Shown: positions 1-11,725 of the stretch, in pieces
Layout of the letters: each line of letters begins with the position of its first letter
Position numbering within the stretch: position 1 is the first letter of the stretch
Assembly (NCBI GenBank): GCA_032622095.1
Contig: CP136061.1
Location: forward strand, 22,508,991 to 22,572,990
Reading direction: 5' to 3'
Length of the DNA: 64,000 bases
Source of the DNA: Siphonodentalium dalli
Taxonomy: Eukaryota; Mollusca; Scaphopoda; Gadilida; Siphonodentaliidae
Program-made: the position numbers and the translations under genes
Notes under the pieces: model-generated
Seen by the model: the letters and a program-made list of their open reading frames with translations, nothing else
Told to the model about the DNA's origin: nothing
Database searches by the model: none

Positions 1-913
1 AAAGCAGTTAGTTAATACTTATACTCGCATATCTATTGTGGTTTATCATACAACAATAAATCAATCACCGAACAATAAAATGGTAGAAGAGTTGCTTCAT
101 CAGAAGGGAACATCACAAGAGGATTAGCTACGTAAACACGACCGTCACACTAAATACTGGTAATCCATCCACCCATCGATAATAATGTTACCAGATTAAC
201 TGCATCTTAATGGAGGTGTTAACTTTTCCGAAGCCATTAAAACACCACTAATATAATTCTATTGTAATAGTTTCCTAAAATGAATGGTATTGATTGACCG
301 ATGTTTTTCAACTTTATTGAGGAATTAAAAAGTGACCTGCCAAAACATTTGCCAAATGAGAATATTTTTTGCCAAATGTGTATTATTTTTGCCATTGGCA
401 AATTTGGCAAGTGGGAGCGGGAACCCTGACTATAACCAGCAAGTACCCATTAACCCTTCCATGACCAAGGGGAGACGAAAAACGTTCCGGACACGTCGGC
501 GGGGGTCATCAGCTAAAACACCAGCTGTTTCCTCAAGCGAACTTTTTTCCCCTCATGCTTTTTCGCAAACTATATATTCAATTTTGACACAGAAATGTAG
601 ATTGCAGAAATGACAATAAACGCATTGTATACTGAAGTATATACTACATATGGCCGTACAATATGTTACATAGGAATGGGTTATCACTTCTCAACCCATA
701 ATAAACCCCTCTGCTGGATGCATATAATTCATCACTGTTCAATATTGTGACCCGAAACAAAAATTTGGCACTACCTGCTGCGAATCATAAAAAAAACCTT
801 TTTTTGTGAAAACAATAAAAATAAAACTAGGTACATATATGCTAATCGAAATGAAAACAGGAGCCTAAAAAACATTGCCTGCCACTGCCTGGCATATGGA
901 TTCAAAGAGGTAT
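1..913. other. host intergenic DNA, no gene recognised
   Basis: AT-rich sequence without a convincing coding region. A short cluster of TTTGCCAAA-like words lies at about 340-415. The open frame at 332-613 has no recognisable domain and no splice context. Confidence 0.5.
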
Positions 914-1012
914 ACGGACATTTCCCCACCGGACATTTCCCCACTTTCAAAAGCGAACATTTCCCCACCCGGACAATTACCAACCGGACATTTCCCCACC
1001 CGGACATTTACC
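914..1012. repeat. short imperfect minisatellite (CGGACATTTCCCCACC)
   Basis: About six imperfect copies of a 15-17 bp unit, CGGACATTTCCCCACC and variants, lie head to tail. No gene is seen from here to 2,037. Confidence 0.7.
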
Positions 1013-2037
1013 CATTTAAACATTTGTCACGCGAAATATTGGGCCTAGAGAGTCCTTGTTTTGTGTCGTCCACCTATGATTTCCCCGCTGTATGGTATGC
1101 TACTTTTGAGAGGACTTGCATGGGTCAAGTTTGACAATATGTTATTGCCCGGTGAATTTTGAGGAGTTCTCTCTCTTTTAAATTTAGAATTCAGTTTTTT
1201 TTGGATGTCCGTATGATATCTTCTTCCTTATCGGCCAAAATACAATGGAATTTGGTATCTTGTTCATAATGTAGAGAAGCGCAGGTCAAGATCAAATGTC
1301 ACCGAGGTCTGCTAGTTTGTTTTCAGGAAATTTCATACAGAAAGGTAACATTTTGTAAAAAAAACTAACACAAAAAATGCTTATAAAATTCATCTGTTCC
1401 ACAGCTAACTGCGTGAGAAGTAAACACTCGGTAGGTCCACATGTAGCGAGCTATACCGAAATTTGCCTGTAAATTATATGCAATTATCTGATAAGAATAA
1501 ATTATGCAGGCTGGCTGCTTAATGTATGCCAAAAATATCATGGATATGGTTCTGGTAAATAAACAATTACAAAACGTATGGAGCCCCTAATACATATCTC
1601 AAGTGTTAACTTTTGTTACCAGTTTAATACCTACATATATATGTTTGAATATGACTATTATAATGTTGATGACTTACATGTTAGTCCTACTGTTTCTATA
1701 ATTATAATTAACCTTTTTTTGTAATTGTAGGCGGAGAGATGTTCCTAGCGCTCACGTGCAAAATACCATATATAACTTTGAGCGAAATCAAGCCAGAAAT
1801 AGATGTCGTGCAAAACTAAGGATGGTATACATCACAGAAGTAATGCATGAACATATTTATAAACCGAACTCTGACCTCACGACAGAATACATACTACGCC
1901 ATGTTTGTTTGTTTTTGTCTTTTTTGGTAATTATGTCTATCAATCGTCTCCAATGTTGTGTGAATAAAACGGTTCCCCCATGCTTTAGAACGACTTGCAC
2001 GTGCGCTGAGAACACCTATCCCCTCTCTGTTGCGCAT

Positions 2038-2668
2038 GTAGTCCTTCTCGTTGTAAAGGCTTACTGTATAGTGTAATTGTGATGGATATTGGGGTCGGGC
2101 GGGTCGGTGGCCTCAGGTAGTCCTTCTTGTTGTAAAGGCTTACTGTATAGTGTAATTGTGATGGATATTGGGGTCGGGCGGATCGGTGGCCTCATGTAGT
2201 CCTTCTCGTTGTAAAGGCTTACTGTATAGTGTAATTGTGATGGATATTGGGGTCGGGCGGGTCGGTGGCCTCAGGTAGTCCTTCTCGTTGTAAAGGCTTA
2301 CTGTATAGTGTAATTGTGATGGATATTGGGGTCGGCGGATCGGTAGCCTCATGTAGTCCTTCTCGTTGTAAAGGCTTACTGCATAGTGTAATTGTGATGG
2401 ATATTGGGGTCGGGCGGATCGGTGGCCTCATGTAGTCCTTCTCGTTGTAAAGGCTTACTGTATAGTGTAATTGTGATGGATATTGGGGTCGGGCGGATCG
2501 GTAGCCTCATGTAGTCCTTCTCGTTGTAAAGGCTTACTGCATAGTGTAATTGTGATGGATATTGGGGTCGGGCGGATCGGTGGCCTCATGTAGTCCTTCT
2601 CGTTGTAAAGGCTTACTGCATAGTGTAATTGTGATGGATATTGGGTCGGGCGGGCGGGTCGGTGGCAC
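2038..2668. repeat. 78-bp minisatellite, about 8 copies
   Basis: A 78-bp unit starting GTAGTCCTTCTCGTTG and ending GGTCGGTGGCCTCA repeats about eight times. Differences are single-base changes and small indels in the GGGCGG part. The open frames on both strands here are by-products of the repeat. Confidence 0.95.
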
Positions 2669-2929
2669 CCTTGCATGCGGAATAAAGGACCGCTATGAAA
2701 CGCGTCCGCCCGAATAAGGGGACTTTATTTGACCGGTGCATTTTTTTTTTAAGTAGTACAAATTTTGATTCTGCATGGGAACAATCATTGAATAAAACTT
2801 TGCTTCCTATACTATCTATGCTGTTAACACATCTAGTTTTATTTAATTAGACACCAGAATAATTAGTAAATACTATGTCTATGAAGTTATCATCCAAGTC
2901 AATAATATTCAAGTTCTCTAGTAACTCAA

Positions 2930-3510
2930 TTCGGTCGAATACTTTTCAAGTTGTCATCCGAAGAACATAAATAAACAGCAACTTCTAAGAAGAAAATATA
3001 CATAACTCTGACAGTAAGGTCAGTCCGGCCCCAAGTATTAACTTGATCGGGATTTTCTCATATAAAGACCACATACCAAGTTGCATGATATTCTGTCAAA
3101 GAGTTTATCAAGTTATCACCCGGACAACACAATAACCATCACATTCTAAATGTAAGTCGAAAAGGGGAATATTTCAGTCAGAAATGGACGGACCCAAAAA
3201 CTTAAAGACCACATACCAAGTTTCAAGAAATTCAGTCAAATACTTTTCAAACTTCATACGGACCGCGAAATAAACAGCAAATTGTAAGTTGAAAAGGGGC
3301 ATAGCTTCGTCAGACATGGTCGGTCCAGACCCAAATACGAACATGATTCGGACTTTCTCATATGAAGGCCACATGCCATGTTTCATTAAATTCTGTCCAA
3401 TAATATTCAAGTTGTATCATCCAGACAAATTTAGAAACGTTCTGACGGACGGACAAATTGGCAGACGGACGGATGGACACCGTTCATTTCGATAGTCACC
3501 CGTATTTTTT
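2930..3510. repeat. dispersed tandem-type repeat ending in GGACGGAC tract
   Basis: Imperfect units of about 120-150 bp share ACCACATACCAAGTTTCA, AAGTTGAAAAGGGGCATA and TTCTGTCAAA-type words. They end in a GACGGACGGA-rich stretch and a short hairpin around a G run. The organisation resembles the blocks at 13,310-14,125 and 46,560-47,075 but the sequence is different. It is a non-coding dispersed repeat. Confidence 0.65.
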
Positions 3511-3909
3511 TGCGGGGGGGGGGGGGGCGGGGGCAACTACATAAATATCACTTCTCATATCGTTAGCTTTGGTATAGATGCAATTTATAGCAGGTTGCCG
3601 GTCATATTCTAGCATGCTTACGTTTTTCTATGAAAAAATGTATGCAAACAATACCATGCATGCGTACCGATGGATTATAATTTGGAATCCAAAATGGCTG
3701 TGGCGGCCATATATTTTAACAAATTTCGAAAACAAAAATAGATGGCTCCCATCTAGAGGTCACCCCGAAGATCCATATGAAGTTTGGTGATGATCTGCAT
3801 GATGAGGGATGCGGCCTTTAGGGTCATTGAAAAGAAATTCTCGACGAACGACCCAAGCTAACCCATGACAATAGCTCAAGCTTGACATCGTCAAGTTGAG
3901 CTAAAAACT

Positions 3910-4180
3910 ACCAACCGGCAAGCTTTGAAATAGGGTGTCTGTCATTTGCAGAATGAGGTCCCCAGAGGGTGAATTTAGTGATGCTACCCCGCATAGCGGG
4001 CTAGCATCACCAAATTCACCCTCTGGGACCTCATTATGCTTACACCTTAGCAGAATGAGGTTCCCAGAGGGTAAATTTGGTGATGCTAGCCAGCTATGCG
4101 GGATAGCATCACTAAATTCACCCTCTGGGGACCTCATTCTGCAAATGACAGACACCCTATTTCAAGGCTTGCCAACCGGT
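3910..4180. mobile_element. palindromic MITE, GAGGTCCCCAGAGGGTGAATTT family, full-length copy
   Basis: The whole 271 bp is an inverted repeat. Both ends read ACCAACCGGCAAGC followed by a CATTTGCAGAATGAGG segment. Inside are two shorter hairpins built on CCAGAGGGTGAATTTAGTGA and its complement. Partial copies lie at 8,265, 8,488, 16,490, 16,800, 44,030 and 44,330. The structure points to a non-autonomous foldback or MITE. The superfamily is not identified. Confidence 0.85.
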
Positions 4181-4790
4181 ATAAAGGGATGGCCCCATAT
4201 TAAAACTACGAGGACGAAAAGAAAGGTTGTTGTACAAATTCTTTATTTTCAATTTATCGCCAAAATAGGGCTGTGCTACATGTTCTATATCAATTAGGAA
4301 ATACAACATTCCTCTGGTACACACTTCTTGTAATGGCTGTAGATTTGTAAATTAATTCCCATTGGAAAATAGATGATATTCTATATTATGCAGTGTTACT
4401 GTCAGGAAATTATGTTCGTGTAATACATACTATTAACAGATATATTTATCCACTATGTTTTCTATATCATCCCTAGAATACACGAAATCGCAAGGGATTC
4501 GAAACAAAATACCGTTCCTGAAGAATATGTTTAAGGTAGCCTAAAGTTACATTAATTTTGTTACAAGTCTACAGCCAAAAGTCTAAATGTAGAATTTTTA
4601 TTTGAGTCAGCTGATTCGTGAATCCTGGTGTCTCTGATATATGTAGGGTGCAGTACTCATTCGTGCCCAGTCGACGCCTTCAGTCTCCAATCAACATTCT
4701 GTATAGTCGCAGTATTCAAACACGTATCTTCTATCCCTGAAAAATATATAAATAACTAGGTGGTCAGACGGGACGGACGGGAAATATAAT
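4181..4790. other. host DNA, nothing recognised
   Basis: AT-rich sequence between a MITE and the GA microsatellite. No exon, RNA gene or repeat was recognised. Confidence 0.4.
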
Positions 4791-4817
4791 GTTGGAGAGA
4801 GATCCATGTATTGATAG

Positions 4818-4830
4818 TGGAGAGTGAGAG

Positions 4831-4864
<34 letters not shown>

Positions 4865-4991
4865 TAGAGTATGAGAGCCAGAGAGAGTGAGAGAAGATAG
4901 AGAGAATGAGAGAGAGAGTGAGAGAGATTCATGTATTGATAGTGGAGAGAGAGAGTGAGAGAGAAAAGAGAGAGAGAATGAGTGAGTGAGT

Positions 4992-5088
<97 letters not shown>
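4818..5088. repeat. (GA)n microsatellite, interrupted
   Basis: A GA tract of about 110 bp at the right end, preceded by broken GA blocks holding two copies of ATTCATGTATTGATAGTGGAGAG-like sequence. The open frame rich in Ser and Leu on the minus strand is an artefact of the repeat. Confidence 0.97.
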
Positions 5089-5366
5089 TGTTAGTTTAAT
5101 CATATTTTATTAACCAAATAGGTAATTAGATTGGGGCACAAGTTATTGCTAACCTATTGACAATTAACAGAGAGATTTAGCCTTCCTGTCTACAATAAAA
5201 TCTAATACAACCTGATACAACGGGTATACAAAGAACAAATATATGATTTACAGATGAAATTGAAGTAGGGATACACGTTAAGTTGTTAAGAAAGAGTGTA
5301 TTATGCGTCAGAATGGGGGGGGGGGATTGTGAACCGACACAAATATATCTTTGAAACACAACTTAC

Positions 5367-5496
5367 TCTTTGCTGTTGTCGTGCACTGATACGAGCCCTC
5401 TAAGTCCCCAGTTGCCATTAGTGGTGGGTAACTCGAAAGACAAGTTAGAATCCCAGTCATTAGGAGAGCTAAATAGGCAATTCGTTGCACACAGTC
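5367..5496 (-). CDS. dermatopontin-like gene, exon 4 (internal)
   Basis: The exon lies between a TTTTTCAG acceptor and a GTAAGT donor on the minus strand. It enters in phase 1, matching the phase-1 end of the exon at 8,621-8,752. In that frame it encodes 42 residues including NDWDSNLSFEL and SVHDNSKE. These are the start of a dermatopontin unit (WDxxLxF ... S.HxNxxEDR). It ends in phase 2 inside the expected EDRxW motif, so a further exon must supply DRxWxxxC and the stop. I did not find that exon between here and position 1. The other two frames either stop or give no family signal. The family is recognised from the motif; the splice joins are inferred. Confidence 0.75.
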
Positions 5497-5539
5497 CTGA
5501 AAAAGATGAACGATGTTACCACGATGCACCACAATTCAT

Positions 5540-5950
5540 GTTTTGAATCACAGTCCCCTGGTGCGACAACCCTACCACGAGTATCCACAGTTATACCGTA
5601 ATACAAGGTTTGTATCTATCGGACCTGTTTTGAGCATAGACTCAAGTGCACACTTTCGAAACCGGACAATCCCTTCAACAGATTCCCATCAAATAGCTAG
5701 CACTGCATAATTCCACTTGTCACCACAGGTCCCCTGGAGCGACAACCCCCCCCCCCCCCACGAGTATCCACATTAATACGTTAAGGTGTTAAGGTGTTAA
5801 GGTGTTAAGGTGGATACTCGTGGTGGGGTTGTCGCACAAGGGGACCTGTGTGGTCTAGTCTGTATGACCAAAGCAGAGTAAATTATGCAGTGCTATTATG
5901 CTATATTTGATGGGAATCTGTTCAAGTGTTTGTCTTATTTCGAAATTGTG
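5540..5950. repeat. composite inverted repeat with AAGGTGTT tandem loop
   Basis: Two inverted arms are visible: CCCCTGGAGCGACAACC with CACGAGTATCCAC pairs with GTGGATACTCGTGG with GGTTGTCGC across about 100 bp, and a segment near 5,660-5,715 pairs with 5,880-5,935. The loop holds about four AAGGTGTT words. This is probably a foldback element, next to exon 4 of the dermatopontin-like gene. Confidence 0.7.
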
Positions 5951-6448
5951 CACATATTCATTTATGACATTTATATATTTATATATTTCTTTGGTGATCT
6001 TGAACTTCTCGATGCGGGAGATACATCAAATTAAAGGCGCGAATATGATCTAAAGAACTGGGTTTTTGGCATTAGCTCATGCAAATGGGTTTTTGATTAA
6101 TTTTGTTCGCTGTTCGCAAGAGGTTAAAGTGGTTTATTTCGATCGTGTATAAATCAATAGTCGAATAGCAATTTGTCGTGATTGAAGGTGCTAATAAGAA
6201 AGAATTCTCCTTCTTGGTACGATTGAAGGTGCTAACAAGATAGAGTTGTCATTCTTGGTACGCGTTTTGGTAACCATCGATCCGAACTTTTTCGCGCGCA
6301 TGTCTGTTCTTAAAAGAGCTTCTAAAACGGTCACGCGGTTGTTATAAGAAATTCTAAATAATATTTATATTAATGGATAGCAACGAAAGTATCCTCGATT
6401 TCTTTGCAGGCATTTGAAGGCTATTTTCAGGCAAACTTGTTGACTAAC

Positions 6449-6832
6449 ATATGAGGCCCCCATCCCCCTTTTTGTACGCCGTATTCCATGCCCTGTTATG
6501 AGGTACGCCGTATTCCGGCCCCTCTGTTAGGAGGTATTCGGTATTCCAAAAATACCGGTATTCGTACGCCGACCTTCGACACCTTCCAAAAAATGATCAT
6601 AATAATAATATAAATGCGATTTTTGTCACAATAAATTCACGGTTTGACATAAGATCGTCGATCATCTTCATTTTATATCATTTTAGACGTGGACAATGCG
6701 GGATGACCGGCGTTCGTACGGCAATAGAAAATTTATCCGGAAAATTCCATATGGCTATTAACTGGTATTCCGTATTCCACCCTCTGTGTTAAGTGGTATT
6801 CCGTATTCCAGGGGGTGGGGGCCTCACATATA
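6449..6832. mobile_element. short inverted-repeat element (ATATGAGGCCCCCA ends)
   Basis: The ends ATATGAGGCCCCCATCCCC and GGGGTGGGGGCCTCACATAT are inverted copies. Inside are repeated GTATTCCGTATTCC words. No coding capacity; MITE-like. Confidence 0.7.
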
Positions 6833-6882
6833 TCATATCGCGGTATCATATCGCGGTGGTAGCACGCGGCAGTGCATATTCA

Positions 6883-8036
6883 TCTTATAAGCCGGATAGT
6901 GTTCATATTCATATTATAAGCCGGATAGTGTTCATATTCATCTTATAAGCCGGATAGTGTTCATATTCATCTTATAAGCCGGATAGTGTTCATATTCATC
7001 TTATAAGCCGGATAGTGTTCATATTCATCTTATAAGCCGGATAGTGTTCATATTCATCTTATAAGCCGGATAGTGTTCATATTCATCTTATAAGCCGGAT
7101 AGTGTTCATATTCATCTTATAAGCCGGATAGTGTTCATATTCATCTTATAAGCCGGATAGTGTTCATATTCATCTTATAAGCCGGATAGTGTTCATATTC
7201 ATCTTATAAGCCGGATAGTGTTCATATTCATCTTATAAGCCGGATAGTGTTCATATTCATCTTATAAGCCGGATAGTGTTCATATTCATCTTATAAGCCG
7301 GATAGTGTTCATATTCATCTTATAAGCCGGATAGTGTTCATATTCATCTTATAAGCCGGATAGTGTTCATATTCATCTTATAAGCCGGATAGTGTTCATA
7401 TTCATCTTATAAGCCGGATAGTGTTCATATTCATCTTATAAGCCGGATAGTGTTCATATTCATCTTATAAGCCGGATAGTGTTCATATTCATCTTATAAG
7501 CCGGATAGTGTTCATATTCATCTTATAAGCCGGATAGTGTTCATATTCATCTTATAAGCCGGATAGTGTTCATATTCATCTTATAAGCCGGATAGTGTTC
7601 ATATTCATCTTATAAGCCGGATAGTGTTCATATTCATCTTATAAGCCGGATAGTGTTCATCTTATAAGCCGGATAGTGTTCATATTCATCTTATAAGCCG
7701 GATAGTGTTCATATTCATCTTATAAGCCGGATAGTGTTCATATTCATCTTATAAGCCGGATAGTGTTCATATTCATCTTATAAGCCGGATAGTGTTCATA
7801 TTCATCTTATAAGCCGGATAGTGTTCATATTCATCTTATAAGCCGGATAGTGTTCATATTCATCTTATAAGCCGGATAGTGTTCATATTCATCTTATAAG
7901 CCGGATAGTGTTCATATTCATCTTATAAGCCGGATAGTGTTCATATTCATCTTATAAGCCGGATAGTGTTCATATTCATCTTATAAGCCGGATAGTGTTC
8001 ATATTCATCTTATAAGCCGGATAGTGTTCATATTCT
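6883..8036. repeat. 29-bp satellite-like array, about 40 copies
   Basis: The unit CTTATAAGCCGGATAGTG plus TTCATATTCAT (29 bp) repeats about 40 times with almost no divergence. One copy near 7,655 lacks the TATTCATA part. There are no spacers of varying sequence, so it is not a CRISPR array. The homogeneity indicates recent expansion or ongoing homogenisation. Confidence 0.97.
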
Positions 8037-8484
8037 GGATTATGTAAACATCTGCGACGGAATGTCTGAAAAAATGCCAGTGTGTTAATATAGCTTTTAT
8101 ACTCGCTTTCTTAACGAACAACAACCCACTGTGGCGTTTCAAACGAAATTCACCATTTACAACAATTATTTTCTCAAAAGCACCTTCAATCCACAGGCAC
8201 CCAGAATGTTCCCCTCCATCCATCCACCCACCCATCCATCCATCCACCCATCCATCCATCTGGCTATCATCACTAAATTCACCCTCTGTGGACCTCATTC
8301 TGCTTAGGCCTCATCTGCTATTGGAGACTTAGACATTCATATAGGTTATCAGATGGTGAATAATGTGATTTGCACCTATTGGGCACATCGATTATGCAAT
8401 GTGTTGTCTGAAACTAAAAAAAACTAAAAAAAACTTTGATAATAAATTTGATAATAAAGATACTTTCGAGAGAAGATGATGCTA
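8037..8484. repeat. MITE fragment and CATC microsatellite
   Basis: A CATCCACCCATC microsatellite lies at about 8,210-8,262. It is followed by half of the GGGTGAATTT palindromic MITE (8,265-8,300). The tail at 8,300-8,410 is also seen at 16,590-16,690 (GGCCTCATCTG ... TTATGCAA ... GTCGTCTG). Confidence 0.65.
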
Positions 8485-8615
8485 ATATAAGCAGAATGCG
8501 GTCCCCAGAAGGTGAATTTTGTGGTGCTAGCCCGATGTGGGGGGTAGCTTCAGTAAATTCACCCTCTGGGGACCTCATTCTGCAAATGACCGACACCATA
8601 TTCTCAGGCCTTGAC
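8485..8615. mobile_element. palindromic MITE (GAGGTCCCCAGAGGGTGAATTT family), short copy
   Basis: A hairpin with arms GGTCCCCAGAAGGTGAATTT and AAATTCACCCTCTGGGGACC around a GC-rich centre. It is followed by GCAAATGACCGACACCATATT, matching the outer part of the full copy at 3,910-4,180. It sits directly against the splice donor of exon 3 of the dermatopontin-like gene. Confidence 0.8.
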
Positions 8616-8620
8616 AGTAC

Positions 8621-8752
8621 CTTTTCCCTGGGCACAGTAAACCTTCCATCTCCTGTCTTCCTTGCTGTTACTGTGTTCGGAGTAAAATCCTCGAATGAAC
8701 CCGGTACTGGGACACTGGTATGCCATCAGCTGATCATAGTCGTTAATGAATG
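8621..8752 (-). CDS. dermatopontin-like gene, exon 3 (internal)
   Basis: This 132-bp exon is flanked on the minus strand by an acceptor (CTCTCGTTACAG) and a donor (AAAAG|GTACTG). It is phase 1 on both sides. Joined to exon 2 it restores a Ser codon; joined to exon 4 it restores a Gly codon. It encodes 43 residues with YDQLMAYQCP, SEHSNSKEDRRW and KVYC. This is a full dermatopontin unit: Asp and aromatic start, CP turn, S.HSN, EDRxWxxxC. Family knowledge: dermatopontins are secreted matrix proteins of about 200 residues with repeated DRxW loops closed by disulfides; molluscan relatives occur in shell matrix. The start of a MITE lies only a few bases beyond the donor. Confidence 0.85.
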
Positions 8753-9204
8753 CTGTAACGAGAGCAACATATATGTACATGTCTGACAAGGGACATGGCG
8801 ACATAGATAGGTGTCAGAGTGGCCCACACGTGCGGAGTAAAGTCACAGTATTATTCCGTTAATACTAGGTAATATTAAAACGACGCTTGGCCACACCTGC
8901 CCAGAAAAATGTGGCTTTTTACCACTTGGAGTTTTAGAAGGAAAAAGAATGAAATTCTGGCAATAACCATGCACCGCTTCCAACTTGAATTGTAAACATT
9001 ATAACAACATCATATACAAAATTCCATAACATTTTACCAATATATTCAAGTTTATCATCGGGGCAACACCTGTTTCGGGCAGACATGTGGACGGTCGAAA
9101 GTTTAGTTATATGGGGGGGGGGGGCGAAAATATTGGCGGAAGAAACCATTTAGTAAATAAAAGTTTAGACTACCCGAAGCCCAAATAAAGGTGCAAAGTG
9201 TATG

Positions 9205-9358
9205 ATAAATCGTTTTGTTATCCTTCAACCCATTTTCCTCTCTTCTGATTGGCTGAGAGTGCGTCACATGGCGGGCGATAAATCACCTTGTTATCCTTCA
9301 TCCCATTTTCCTCTCTTCTGATTGGCTGAGAGTGCGTCACATGGCGGGCGATAAATCA
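9205..9358. repeat. tandem duplication of about 75 bp with CCAAT and CRE-like words
   Basis: Two nearly identical copies run in direct order. Each holds TCTTCTGATTGGCTGAGAG (an inverted CCAAT box) and TGCGTCACATGGCGGG. A palindrome TACCCTCGAGGGTA follows. It could be a promoter fragment, but no gene start is recognised downstream. Confidence 0.75.
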
Positions 9359-10254
9359 CCATATTACCCTCGAGGGTAACATTGCCTTAGTTATTGACCG
9401 CTCAGCTGTTACCAGTAAACATAGAACTACGAAGAACTCACCGCGCAGAGATTCTCTGAAAGCTCTCTGATAATTTCGAAAAACACTGTTTTTATAAACC
9501 CCACTGTTTCATAACAACCGCGAACTGTGGTGTTTGCTAATTTGCATAATTGTGAGTTTTTTTATTTGCAATTAAAGCACGCTATGTATAAATGGTGTTA
9601 TCACAGACACACATCTGTTATAAGGTGTAATATTCATATTGGACCTTTTTATATCAATAATAAAGACCGTGGGACAAATAGATAAACCTTATTATGTAGT
9701 TGGTATGCTGCAGACTATTGCACATACGATGTACATACGTTACAACTACGTTTGTGTACTAGATCAAATGGCCACTCTTTGCTGTTTATCAATTGATTAT
9801 TTCTTTTCTTCAATACATTCATCAGACTTCAGAGAATACCCGTATGTTGCGTAACGATCTGTGACAGATGGCAATTTCTTTTTGCACTACTACAACGTGT
9901 TAGTTCCACATTTTAGCATTCTGGAAATTAACACGTCTGTCGGCGTCTTCACGCTCATTTGAAACGAAACCGAACATTTCGCTGCATGGCTACTCAACTT
10001 CGAAATTGCTTTACTCCTCTTTCCGTGAACCGATTTCCACAATGCAACCAGCAAACTGACCGGAGAATATCTGCGCAAATGACGCGTCTGTTAATTGATG
10101 CAGATTATGAATGTTTTATTTTCTAAATAGCGATGATTCCAACATAAAATTAACTTTTCGAACTGGATTAAAGAATATAAGCACGCATTTATGCCTGCTA
10201 TTAAGGAGGTTCGTGTGTACTCCATTGTCAGATAACAAAACAGTTATCACCCTT
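9359..10254. other. host DNA, nothing recognised
   Basis: No exon, RNA gene or clear repeat was seen. The open frame at 9,639-9,854 lacks domain or splice support. Confidence 0.4.
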
Positions 10255-10346
10255 GTTTTCGTGAGACACGGGGATTTGTCGCCGCTCTCGACCTGGAATG
10301 ACATTCCAGGTCTCGAGCGGGCGACAAATCCCCGTGTCTCACTCAA
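10255..10346. repeat. hairpin palindrome (GTGAGACACGGGGATTTGTCG)
   Basis: A nearly perfect inverted repeat. Arms contain GAGACACGGGGATTTGTCGC and CTCGACCTGGAATG and meet at GGAATGACATTCC. It belongs to the set of foldback-like palindromes in this window. Confidence 0.9.
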
Positions 10347-11118
10347 TCGCGGGCGATAACTGTATATTATCCACCACTCACTACCTAATAAACGTTACTT
10401 TTATTACGTCAATGTAGCTTTATTAGGTCAACGTAGCTTATTGGGTTAGTACTACTTTCATAACGTAATTGCATATGCAAATTGCGCAGGTAACTAGGGA
10501 CGTCAACCGATCTAAATGACGTCATTATGATTTTGGGACGTTTTTATCGTCCATAATTCACCGCAATTGATACAAAATTCGTAAACGGATATGTGTCTCC
10601 GCTTTAAAACATCTATAAACCATTAGTAGCTAATGTTGTCGCTTATTTCAACTGTTTATGTCCGCTCGGGGGATATGGCATATAATGGACTCGGCAGAGC
10701 CTCGCCTAATAGATGCTCAAATCCCCCTCACGTACACAAACAGTTTAAGTGACGACACTAGCTATATATTCTATATTTATTGCATACTCATTCAATTATA
10801 TTTTGCAAAGTACAGCAAGAAAAAATTTATATTGTCCTTGCCCAGGCCTCATTTGTTATGGGATACCTAGTCTGATTTATGTTCCCAGATGGTGAATATT
10901 GTAATGTGACACCTCAATTACGATTGCAAACCGATTACGTTAACAAAGTAATTGGCGACGTCAACTTTAACAGACAATTTCTTCACTAAACTATGAGGTA
11001 TAGTCTACACAAATCACACGTTTGTTCAATTAAATAAAACAATATCGACCTAAATGTCAGTATATTACAAGCTACAACATGCATAGTGTGCAATTAACAT
11101 AGAATAACACAGTTGTCT
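10347..11118. other. host DNA, mostly unrecognised
   Basis: AT-rich. A fragment of the GGGTGAATTT MITE family (GATGTTCCCAGATGGTGAAT-like) is visible near 10,845-10,920. No gene seen. Confidence 0.4.
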
Positions 11119-11234
11119 GAACATGTTAACGTTATTGCACGCGTTTGACGTGTCGAGCCGAGGTCAAACTCGAACATATACGTTTCTAGTCTTAGTATCG
11201 CGTTACAACTCGTGCAATAACGTTAACATGTTAA
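11119..11234. repeat. short inverted-repeat element (AACATGTTAACGTTATTGCACG)
   Basis: Inverted 22-bp ends bound about 70 bp of unique sequence. No coding capacity. Confidence 0.8.
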
Positions 11235-11293
11235 TACACACGTGACGTTCTCTCTATTTATTACACTCCTGTGCCCAATTTCCATTGAAACGC

Positions 11294-11384
11294 CGTTAAT
11301 TAAAAATGGTAACGTCACTAGTGAATTATATCATTTCCAGTGACGTCATTGACGTTACGTCACTTACTAATCTAGACTGAATTT
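11294..11384. repeat. direct repeat (left copy) with CRE-like palindromes
   Basis: About 88 bp (AATTAAAAATGGTAACG ... CTAATCTAGACTGAAT) recur at 11,726-11,814 in the same direction with a few changes. Both copies carry TGACGTCATTGACGTTACGT. The pair brackets the double-hairpin element at 11,455-11,708. Confidence 0.85.
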
Positions 11385-11454
11385 GTTATCGTTCATCTTT
11401 CTCCACATCGGAAATTTCAATGATTAATTCTGGGTGTTTTAATGGTTACAGTTA

Positions 11455-11708
11455 TGCCCTGTGCCAATGCATTCTCTTATACATGCGAGTCGACCATAGG
11501 TCGCCTCGCATATATAAGAGAATGCATTGGCCTAAAAATCAATTTTATAATATTTTCTTACATTTTTTTACAATTTTTATAATATTTTTCTACATTCTTT
11601 GACAATGTTATCATTTTTAATATGTGTTAAGCCAATGCATTCTCTTATATATGCGAGGCAACCTATGGTCGACTCGCATATATAAGAGAATGCATTGGCA
11701 CAGGGCCG
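11455..11708. mobile_element. double-hairpin element, copy 1 (GCCCTGTGCCAATGCATTC)
   Basis: Two palindromes of about 65 bp, each built on CCAATGCATTCTCTTATATA and GCGAGTCGACC, flank an AT-rich spacer of about 110 bp. The whole unit is also an inverted repeat, from GCCCTGTGCC to GGCACAGGGC. Three more copies lie at about 16,934, 53,539 and 63,183. Confidence 0.92.
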
Positions 11709-11725
11709 TTCTGATGAGTAAAGGG

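Noticed and set aside
4756-5103. Ser/Leu-rich open frame
   Set aside because: Translation of a (GA)n microsatellite.
5308-5532. 74-codon frame on the minus strand over exon 4
   Set aside because: It is a different frame; the phase-matched frame carries the dermatopontin motif.
6883-8036. CRISPR-like array
   Set aside because: Units follow each other without variable spacers; it is a plain tandem repeat in a eukaryotic intron.
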